Made by a program: the position numbers and the translations under genes. Below, in pieces: positions 58,695 to 64,000 of a stretch of 64,000 nucleotides of DNA (position 1 is the first letter of the stretch; every line of letters starts with the position of its first letter). This stretch comes from UBA2334 sp049653005. Its GTDB lineage: Bacteria > Pseudomonadota > Gammaproteobacteria > Burkholderiales > Burkholderiaceae_C. Where the stretch lies: NCBI GenBank assembly GCA_049653005.1, contig JBASFL010000091.1:1-64000 (forward strand), given 5' to 3'. The notes beneath the pieces are model-generated. The model was not told the DNA's origin. It was given only the letters and a program-made list of their open reading frames with translations, and did no database searches.

Positions 58695-59144
58695 ATGCAC
58701 AACACCGACGCAAACCTGATTGACGCGGCCGCATTGCAACTGGACGAAGCCTTGCGGGCGCTGGAAGGTATCGCGCCCACCCGTAGCGCGCACGCCGCCT
58801 TGATTGCAGAGGCTCTGGCAGCCGTTCGCGCTGCGGATGGCCTGCTGGCCCGGGTGACGCTGGCGCGCGGGCCTTTGGCCCCTGGCAATGCCCTTGCCTG
58901 CCGCGCATCGCTGGAAACCCTGCAAGCTGATGCAGCGGATGCCGTGGACACCTTCGGCGTGGCACTGGCGGAGGTAAATCGGGCGAGGATCGAGGGCGAA
59001 CCTCACCAGTTGGACCTGGAACATTTTCTGAAGTTGGCCTACACCCACGCCGCCGAAGAATTACTGGCGCTTGCTGCGGTGCAGTGTGAGCTGGCGGCGC
59101 AGTGCGAATGGGGTGGCCTTCCGCAACAGAATTTCACAATGTAA
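58695..59144 (+). CDS. Unknown helical protein of the integrated element
   Basis: A 149-residue Ala/Leu-rich helical protein (LDEALRALEGIAPTRSAHAALIAEALAAVRAADGLLARVTLARG). Its layout resembles the small gene upstream, as both are helical and Ala-rich. The ATG follows GAAGGAG. It is the last gene before the right repeat. No function is recognised. Confidence 0.6.
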   Translation: MHNTDANLIDAAALQLDEALRALEGIAPTRSAHAALIAEALAAVRAADGLLARVTLARGPLAPGNALACRASLETLQADAADAVDTFGVALAEVNRARIEGEPHQLDLEHFLKLAYTHAAEELLALAAVQCELAAQCEWGGLPQQNFTM

Positions 59145-59247
59145 AATTTACGCAGGCAGTACCGGCCCAGCATGTTGGCCCCCGCAGTGATGTGGGGGCT
59201 TTTTTTTGTGTCGAAAAACCCACGAAATCGAGCCATGCGTTCAAGTG

Positions 59248-59273
59248 GGTTTGCAGTATCTGTGCAGTATGGA
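59248..59273 (+). repeat. Phased GCAGTAT repeats at the right end
   Basis: Two GCAGTAT copies at 59253 and 59264, 11 bp apart, match the left-end block at 49169-49194 in the same orientation. They lie against the right direct repeat, supporting an integrase arm-site role. Confidence 0.65.
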
Positions 59274-59376
59274 AATAAAAAAAGGACTTGGCGTTTCCGC
59301 TAAGTCCTTGATTTATCACACAAATGTTTGGTGGGCGGTGCAGGGTTCGAACCTGCGACCCCTGCCGTGTGAAGGC
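59271..59376. repeat. attR: right direct repeat of the integrated element
   Basis: A 106-bp repeat matching 48972-49078. It carries the intact 3' part of tRNA-Val and a terminator with one stem mismatch (TTG for TTA). Confidence 0.9.
59274..59309 (-). terminator. Terminator of tRNA-Val in attR
   Basis: On the minus strand AAGGACTTAGCG pairs with CGCCAAGTCCTT through a GAAA loop with one A-C mismatch, then T-rich sequence. It is the element-supplied copy of the tRNA terminator. Confidence 0.8.
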
Positions 59377-59403
59377 AGTGCTCTACCACTGAGCTAACCG
59401 CCC
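59329..59403 (-). tRNA. tRNA-Val (anticodon CAC)
   Basis: A 75-nt cloverleaf on the minus strand with acceptor GGGCGGT/ACCGCCC, anticodon arm CTGCC-TTCACAC-GGCAG (CAC), T-arm GCAGGTTCGAACCCTGC and encoded CCA. Its 3' half is duplicated at 49031-49078, marking it as the integration target, and it remains intact. Confidence 0.95.
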
Positions 59404-59464
59404 GAAGCCTCAAATTATATACACAATTTCAGCGCCTTTGGAACAACTCTTGTGTTTTTTGCGT

Positions 59465-60190
59465 TCAAGCCGCCACCGGCTCCCACTTGCGCCACAGGGT
59501 ACGACCTTTGGTGGCTTTGTCCAGGTCGACCAACGCGCGCTCGTGGGCATCCAGCTCAGCCGCGTTGGCGGCCACCACGGGCAATTGAAATGCGCTGAGG
59601 TCGACGTCGGCCAACTCGGCTTCCTGCGCCACGTCTGACACCTCGGTGGGCTCATCCAGCCCGAAGGCGTTTTGCCCACGGGTCATGTTGATGTAGACAT
59701 CGGCCAACAACTCGGCATCCAGCAAAGCGCCGTGCAGCGTGCGTCCCGAGTTGTCCACCTCCAGGCGGCCGCACAAGGCGTCGAGGCTGTTGCGTTTGCC
59801 TGGGAACAGCTCTTTGGCCATGGCCAAGCTGTCGATCACGCCCGACACATGGTCGGCCATGCGCCCCAGGCGCAGGCGATCCAGCTCTTTGTTCAAAAAG
59901 CCGATGTCAAACGGGGCGTTGTGGATGATGAGCTCGGCACCGCGCAGGTAGTCGAGCAGCTCTGTGGCGATGGCAGCGAATTTGGGTTTGTCGCGCAGAA
60001 ATTCGTTGCTGATGCCGTGCACCCGCAGCGCGCCTTCGTCACTGTCGCGTTCGGGGTTGACGTAAAAGTGCAGGTTGTTGCCCGACAACTTGCGGTTGAG
60101 CAGCTCCACACACCCGATTTCAATGATGCGGTCGCCGTTCTCGGGCGACAGGCCGGTGGTTTCGGTGTCGAGAACGATTTGGCGGCTCAT
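59465..60190 (-). CDS. dnaQ: DNA polymerase III epsilon subunit (proofreading exonuclease)
   Basis: A 241-residue DnaQ. The DEDDh exonuclease motifs are Exo I VLDTETTGLSPENGDR (Asp8, Glu10), Exo II AELIIHNAPFDIGFLNKEL and Exo III near HGALLDAELLADVYINM. The C-terminus is the tail that contacts DnaE. It starts 3 nt after the fdx stop on the same strand, so it may be cotranscribed with the isc cluster. Confidence 0.95.
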   Translation of the reverse strand: MSRQIVLDTETTGLSPENGDRIIEIGCVELLNRKLSGNNLHFYVNPERDSDEGALRVHGISNEFLRDKPKFAAIATELLDYLRGAELIIHNAPFDIGFLNKELDRLRLGRMADHVSGVIDSLAMAKELFPGKRNSLDALCGRLEVDNSGRTLHGALLDAELLADVYINMTRGQNAFGLDEPTEVSDVAQEAELADVDLSAFQLPVVAANAAELDAHERALVDLDKATKGRTLWRKWEPVAA

Positions 60191-60193
60191 GGC

Positions 60194-60532
60194 TCAGTGG
60201 TTCTCTTTGGCGTGGTTGATGGTGTAGCGGGGAATTTCAACCGTCAGGTCTTTTTGCGCCAGGATGGCCTGGCAGCTCAGGCGGGACTGGGGCTCCAGCC
60301 CCCAGGCGCGGTCCAGCAGGTCTTCTTCGGTTTCGTCCAGCTCGTTCAGCGACTCAAAACCCTGGCGCACCACCACGTGGCAGGTGGTGCACGCGCAGCT
60401 CATGTCGCAGGCGTGTTCGATGTTGATTTTGTGGTCCAGCAAGGCCTCACAAATGGTGGTGCCGGCAGGCGCCTGGATGCGGGTGCCCTGTGGGCAGTAC
60501 TCGGGGTGCGGCAGGATGTGGATGGTCGGCAT
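60194..60532 (-). CDS. fdx: ISC-type 2Fe-2S ferredoxin
   Basis: A 112-residue adrenodoxin-type ferredoxin. The cluster ligands are in ACDMSCACTTCHVVV, with the fourth Cys in SRLSCQAILA. It supplies electrons for Fe-S cluster assembly on IscU. It follows hscA by 39 nt and completes the isc cluster in the usual order. Confidence 0.95.
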   Translation of the reverse strand: MPTIHILPHPEYCPQGTRIQAPAGTTICEALLDHKINIEHACDMSCACTTCHVVVRQGFESLNELDETEEDLLDRAWGLEPQSRLSCQAILAQKDLTVEIPRYTINHAKENH

Positions 60533-60571
60533 GGCGTGGGGCGTGATTCTGTGTGGGAAATGGCGCGGGGT

Positions 60572-62467
60572 TCACATGGCTTCAATGTGCTTGCCCGCCA
60601 GGGCACGTGTGATGCCCCGGTTCATGCGCATGGCGGCAAACGATTCTGTGCCTTTGGCCAACGCCTGGGTGGCGGCCTCCACCTCGGCAGCGTCGGTGGA
60701 GGTGGCGGCCGTGTGGCGCAAAGTGGCCATCAGGACTTCCATGTCGGTGCGTTCTTCGTCGCCCAGCAGATCACCGTCGGCTTTCAGGGCGCTGAGGGTG
60801 GCTTCCACCATGCGGTCGGCATCCACGCGGGCTTCGACCAGGGCGCGGGCCTGCATGTCGGCCTGGGCGGTGGTGAAACTTTCTTGCAGCATGGTGGCGA
60901 TTTGCTCGTCACTCAAGCCATAAGACGGCTTGACGTCGATGCGCGCCTCGATGCCCGTGCCCTGCTCTCTGGCGGCCACGCTCAGCAGCCCATCGGCATC
61001 GATGGTGAAGGTGACACGGATGCGCGCCGCCCCGGCGGCCATGGGCGGGATGCCACGCAGCTCGAAACGGGCCAGGCTGCGGCAGTCGGCCACCAGGTCA
61101 CGCTCGCCCTGCACCACGTGCAGGGCCAACGCGGTTTGCCCGTCTTTGTAGGTGGTGAAGTCTTGGGCCAGCGCGGTGGGAATGGTGCTGTTGCGCGGCA
61201 CGATGCGCTCCACCAGCCCACCCATGGTCTCAATGCCCAGCGACAGTGGAATGACGTCGAGCAGAAGCAAATCGCCGTCGGGGTTGTTGCCGGCCAGCTG
61301 GTTGGCCTGGATGGCGGCGCCCAGCGCCACCACCTCATCGGGGTTGAGGTTGGTGAGGGGCGCTTGGCCGAAAAACTCGGCCACGGCCTGGCGCACCACG
61401 GGCATGCGGGTGGAACCGCCCACCAGCACCACGCCCTGAATGTCGTCTTTGCCCAGCTTGGCGTCGCGCAGCGCTTTGCGCACGGCGGTCAGCGTGCGGG
61501 CGGTCAGTGCTTGTGTGGCTTGGGCGAATTCGGATTTTTTTACGTCAAAAGTGGCCTTGCCGCTTGTCAGTATTACATCTTCAGCTATGGATTCCGATTC
61601 ACTCTCCACCGCTGAAAGCCGTTCTTTCACCCGCTTGGCGGCTTGTTGAAGGGCGGCGCGGTCGGTGGGGCTGGCGGTGTCCAGCCAGTCGGCTTTGCCT
61701 TGTTGGGCCATTGCCCAGTCCACCAGGGCACGGTCGTAGTCGTCGCCGCCCAGTGCGGAGTCGCCGCCGGTGGCCACCACTTCAAACACGCCTTGCGACA
61801 GCTTCAAAATGGAAATGTCAAACGTGCCCCCGCCCAGGTCGTACACGGCGTAGGTGCCTTCGCTGGCGTTGTCCAGCCCGTAGGCGATGGCCGCTGCGGT
61901 GGGCTCGTTGATGAGGCGCAACACGTTGATGCCGGCCAGCTGTGCCGCGTCTTTGGTGGCTTGGCGCTGGGCATCGTCAAAGTAGGCAGGCACGGTGATG
62001 ACGGCGCCAAACAGCTCGTCGTCGAACGTGTCTTCGGCGCGGAAACGCAGCGTGGCCAAAATTTCGGCGCTCACCTCCACGGGTGTTTTTTCACCGGCCA
62101 CGGTTTGCACGGTGGCCATGCCGGGGCGGTCAAGCACGGTGTAGGGAAACTGGTCCACCTGCGCCACATCGGCACGCTGGCGGCCCATGAGGCGTTTGAT
62201 GGACACCAGCGTGTTGGCGGGGTCTTGCACCTGCGCGGCCAACGCGTCAAAGCCAATCACACGCCCTGCCCCGCCGCTGTCGGGCGGCAAATAGCGCACG
62301 GCACTGGGCAACAGGTGACGGCCCTGGTCGTCGGGCAGGCATTCGGCCACCCCGTTGCGAACGGCGGCCACGAGTGAATGGGTGGTGCCCAGGTCTATGC
62401 CAACGGCCACGCGGCGTTGGTGGGGGTCGGGCGATTGGCCGGGTTCGGAAATTTGCAGAAGTGCCAT
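60572..62467 (-). CDS. hscA: Fe-S assembly chaperone HscA
   Basis: A 631-residue Hsp70-type chaperone that takes the cluster from IscU with HscB. The ATPase domain starts GIDLGTTHSLVAAVRNG, with the phosphate loop DLGGGTFDISILKL and VLVGGSTRMPVVRQAV. The substrate-binding domain and lid follow. Residues about 294-309 (SIAEDVILTSGKATFDV) are encoded by a copy of the AAGCGCTGG repeat (61541-61588), in a variable part of the ATPase domain. Confidence 0.96.
   Translation of the reverse strand: MALLQISEPGQSPDPHQRRVAVGIDLGTTHSLVAAVRNGVAECLPDDQGRHLLPSAVRYLPPDSGGAGRVIGFDALAAQVQDPANTLVSIKRLMGRQRADVAQVDQFPYTVLDRPGMATVQTVAGEKTPVEVSAEILATLRFRAEDTFDDELFGAVITVPAYFDDAQRQATKDAAQLAGINVLRLINEPTAAAIAYGLDNASEGTYAVYDLGGGTFDISILKLSQGVFEVVATGGDSALGGDDYDRALVDWAMAQQGKADWLDTASPTDRAALQQAAKRVKERLSAVESESESIAEDVILTSGKATFDVKKSEFAQATQALTARTLTAVRKALRDAKLGKDDIQGVVLVGGSTRMPVVRQAVAEFFGQAPLTNLNPDEVVALGAAIQANQLAGNNPDGDLLLLDVIPLSLGIETMGGLVERIVPRNSTIPTALAQDFTTYKDGQTALALHVVQGERDLVADCRSLARFELRGIPPMAAGAARIRVTFTIDADGLLSVAAREQGTGIEARIDVKPSYGLSDEQIATMLQESFTTAQADMQARALVEARVDADRMVEATLSALKADGDLLGDEERTDMEVLMATLRHTAATSTDAAEVEAATQALAKGTESFAAMRMNRGITRALAGKHIEAM
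61541..61588 (-). repeat. AAGCGCTGG-related repeat, copy g, inside hscA
   Basis: Read on the minus strand: ATAGCTGAAGATGTAATACTG, ACAAGCGGCAAGGCC and ACTTTTGACG. The core has diverged to AAGCGGCAA, but the flanks match the consensus in order and spacing. It is read in frame as part of hscA. Confidence 0.6.
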
Positions 62468-62477
62468 GGTGTGGGGG

Positions 62478-63008
62478 TTATTGTCCCAGTTGGTCGAGGC
62501 GCTGCGCCACTTCGGCGGCGAAGCGCTCCACGAACATGAGGGCGCGCACCTGGGTGGCGGCTGCGGTGGCGTCGTGTTGTTCGTCCAGCAAGGACGCGAT
62601 TAGGGTCAGTGTGTCGCGCCGGGCGTCCTGGGTGCGGTCGAGCAAGGCTTCCAGCACCTCTTCCCCACTGGCCTCTTCCAGCTCTTCGCGCCATTCCATT
62701 TGCTGCACCAGGAATGCGGGGGGCATGGCGGTGTTGCGCTCGGCATTCACCGGCGCACCCCGGCGCTCGCACAGGTAAGCGGCCCGCTGGGTGGGGTTTT
62801 TCAGCCGCTGGTAGGCCTCGTTCACACGCACCGACCATTGCATGGCCAGACGCTGGGCCACCGCGCCTTGGGCGGCAAATTTGTCGGGGTGGGTTTCGCG
62901 CTGCAGGGCTTTCCACTGCGCATCGAGGGCTTTGGGGTCCAGCGCAAATTGCTCGGGCAAACCAAACAGTTCGAAATCAGATGCCTGCAAATTCAACGCC
63001 ACAACCAC
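62478..63008 (-). CDS. hscB: Fe-S assembly co-chaperone HscB
   Basis: A 176-residue J-type protein. The J-domain shows FELFGLPEQFALDPKALDAQWKALQRETHPDKFAAQG with HPD, and the C-terminal helical domain binds IscU (MEWREELEEA). The start is GTG at 63008, 10 nt after the iscA stop. It recruits IscU to HscA. Confidence 0.94.
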   Translation of the reverse strand: MVVALNLQASDFELFGLPEQFALDPKALDAQWKALQRETHPDKFAAQGAVAQRLAMQWSVRVNEAYQRLKNPTQRAAYLCERRGAPVNAERNTAMPPAFLVQQMEWREELEEASGEEVLEALLDRTQDARRDTLTLIASLLDEQHDATAAATQVRALMFVERFAAEVAQRLDQLGQ

Positions 63009-63018
63009 ACGCCTTTGG

Positions 63019-63342
63019 TCAAACGCGGAACGATTCGCCGCAGCCGCATTTGTCGCGTTCGTTGGGGTTGCTGAAACGGAAGCCTTCGTTCAGGCCTTCG
63101 CGCACGAAATCAAGCTGTGTGCCGTCGATGTAGGCCAGGCTTTTGGGATCCACCAGCACTTTCACGCCGTTGCTTTCGTACACCACGTCTTCAGGGGCCT
63201 GTTCGTCGGCGTATTCCAGCTTGTAGGCCAAGCCCGAGCACCCGGTGGTTTTCACGCCCAGGCGCACACCCACACCTTTGCCACGGCGGCTCAGGTAGCG
63301 GGTGACGTGCCTTGCGGCGGCTTCGGTCAGGGTGACGGACAT
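63019..63342 (-). CDS. iscA: Fe-S assembly A-type protein IscA
   Basis: A 107-residue A-type carrier. The three conserved cysteines are Cys35 (TTGCSGLAYKLEY), Cys99 and Cys101 (KCGCGESF). It carries or delivers Fe-S clusters. It lies 2 nt after the iscU stop. ATG at 63342 begins MSVTLTEAAA. Confidence 0.96.
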   Translation of the reverse strand: MSVTLTEAAARHVTRYLSRRGKGVGVRLGVKTTGCSGLAYKLEYADEQAPEDVVYESNGVKVLVDPKSLAYIDGTQLDFVREGLNEGFRFSNPNERDKCGCGESFRV

Positions 63343-63344
63343 GT

Positions 63345-63731
63345 TCAGTGCGCGTGTTTTTTGCGGTAGTCGTCCACCGCAGCCTTGATGGCGTCTTCGG
63401 CCAGAATGGAGCAGTGGATTTTGACCGGCGGCAGCGCCAACTCTTCGGCGATCTGGCTGTTTTTCAGGGCAGCGGCTTCGTCGAGGGTTTTGCCCTTCAC
63501 CCATTCGGTGACCAGTGAACTGGAGGCAATGGCAGAGCCACAGCCGTAGGTTTTGAAGCGTGCGTCTTCGATCACACCGGTTTCGGCGTTGACCTTGATT
63601 TGCAACTTCATCACGTCGCCGCAGGCGGGCGCGCCCACCATGCCGGTGCCCACGGTGTCGTCGCCTTTTTCGAAGCTGCCGACGTTGCGGGGGTTTTCGT
63701 AGTGGTCAACCACTTTGTCTGAGTAGGCCAT
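63345..63731 (-). CDS. iscU: Fe-S cluster scaffold IscU
   Basis: A 128-residue scaffold protein. Cluster ligands are Cys37 (GAPACGDVM), Cys64 (TYGCGSAIA) and Cys107 (KIHCSIL), and the HscA-binding motif LPPVK is at residues 100-104. ATG at 63731 follows a short gap after iscS. Confidence 0.97.
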   Translation of the reverse strand: MAYSDKVVDHYENPRNVGSFEKGDDTVGTGMVGAPACGDVMKLQIKVNAETGVIEDARFKTYGCGSAIASSSLVTEWVKGKTLDEAAALKNSQIAEELALPPVKIHCSILAEDAIKAAVDDYRKKHAH

Positions 63732-63756
63732 GTGTCTTCTCCTTGGTGTGACGGAA

Positions 63757-64000
63757 TCAGTGCGCAGCCCACTGGATGGTGGACAGGTCAACGCCGTCTT
63801 TGAACATTTCCCACAACGGGGACAACTCGCGCAACTTCGCCACGTTTTCCTTGATGGTGGCGATGGCGTAGTCAATTTCTGCGTCGGTGGACCAGCGGCC
63901 AATCGTCATGCGCAGGCTGCTGTGGGCCAGTTCGTCGCTGCGGCCCAGGGCACGCAGCACGTAGCTGGGCTCGAGGCTGGCGCTGGTGCAGGCAGAACCG
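63757..64000 (-). CDS. iscS: Cysteine desulfurase IscS, C-terminal part cut by window edge
   Basis: The last 80 or so residues of IscS. They include the catalytic cysteine loop GSACTSASLEPSYVLRALG and the C-terminal block SSLRMTIGRWSTDAEIDYAI with the IscU-binding end. The enzyme supplies sulfur for cluster assembly. The 5' part and any iscR lie beyond the window. Confidence 0.95.
   Translation of the reverse strand, partial: GSACTSASLEPSYVLRALGRSDELAHSSLRMTIGRWSTDAEIDYAIATIKENVAKLRELSPLWEMFKDGVDLSTIQWAAH

Larger units (their letters stand above)
48972..59376. mobile_element. 10.4-kb integrative element in tRNA-Val(CAC)
   Basis: The element is bounded by direct repeats that include the tRNA 3' end. 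Gene order is int, unknown, alpA, three or four small genes, primase-helicase, repeat-rich origin candidate, coiled-coil protein, zinc-ribbon membrane protein, SRAP protein, DUF4124 protein and two small genes. All genes read rightwards, against most chromosomal neighbours. No capsid, portal, terminase, relaxase or conjugation gene was recognised. It could be a phage satellite (PICI-like), a mobilisable island or a degraded prophage. Confidence 0.88.

Overview
The window is GC-rich, densely packed DNA from a betaproteobacterium, most likely order Burkholderiales, family Comamonadaceae. This rests on gene content and order (zapA followed by 6S RNA, rlmE-ftsH-folP-glmM, an isc operon next to dnaQ, a SWIB protein with a lysine/alanine-rich tail, a LivM-LivG fusion) and on a short interspersed repeat with core AAGCGCTGG. 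The species cannot be named from the sequence alone.

Region 1 (1-18,470, minus strand) is an array for late cobalamin synthesis and corrinoid salvage, headed by a cobalamin riboswitch. From its 5' end the order is btuB, cobB, a signal-less BtuF-like protein, cobU, btuF, btuC, btuD, an ExbB/TolQ-like channel, a DUF2149 (ExbD-like) protein, a CobN-type chelatase, cobO, bluB, bioB, a VapBC-type toxin-antitoxin pair, cbiB, cobC and cobS (cut by the window edge). Most neighbours overlap or nearly touch. The CobN protein has an export signal and a C-terminal membrane anchor, and it sits beside proton-motor-like genes. It is therefore predicted to be a membrane-tethered periplasmic chelatase, unlike cytoplasmic CobN. 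No CobS/CobT AAA+ chelatase partners are present (the cobS here is the ribazoletransferase). This is the least conventional system in the window.

Region 2 (18,500-21,470) holds a small coiled-coil protein, zapA, 6S RNA, a TSUP permease, rraA and a SWIB/histone-H1-like protein. Region 3 (21,500-35,850, minus strand) looks like an aromatic-acid (hydroxycinnamate-type) catabolic array: crotonase, feruloyl-CoA-synthase-like ligase, thiolase, SDR dehydrogenase, thioesterase, a Liv-type ABC importer, acyl-CoA dehydrogenase, a MarR regulator and a ThDP enzyme. A perfect inverted repeat fills the -35/-10 spacer of its leading promoter. Region 4 (36,000-48,950) is housekeeping: hemerythrin, tRNA-Arg, tRNA-Pro, an acetyltransferase, glmM, folP, ftsH, rlmE, a YhbY-like protein, prlC, a glutaredoxin-like protein, rpiA, pyrD and an FAD oxidoreductase.

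Region 5 (48,972-59,376) is a 10.4-kb integrative element in the 3' end of tRNA-Val(CAC), bounded by about 106-bp direct repeats. It carries a tyrosine recombinase, an AlpA-type regulator, a primase-helicase followed by a cluster of GGCAGAAGTT dyads (candidate origin), an SRAP-domain protein with a LexA-like box upstream, and several unknown genes. No capsid, terminase or relaxase gene was recognised, so it resembles a satellite or a small mobilisable island. Region 6 (59,465-64,000, minus strand) has dnaQ and the isc cluster fdx-hscA-hscB-iscA-iscU-iscS (iscS cut by the edge).

Across the window at least eight copies of the AAGCGCTGG repeat lie at gene ends or inside reading frames, in cobU and hscA without breaking the frame.
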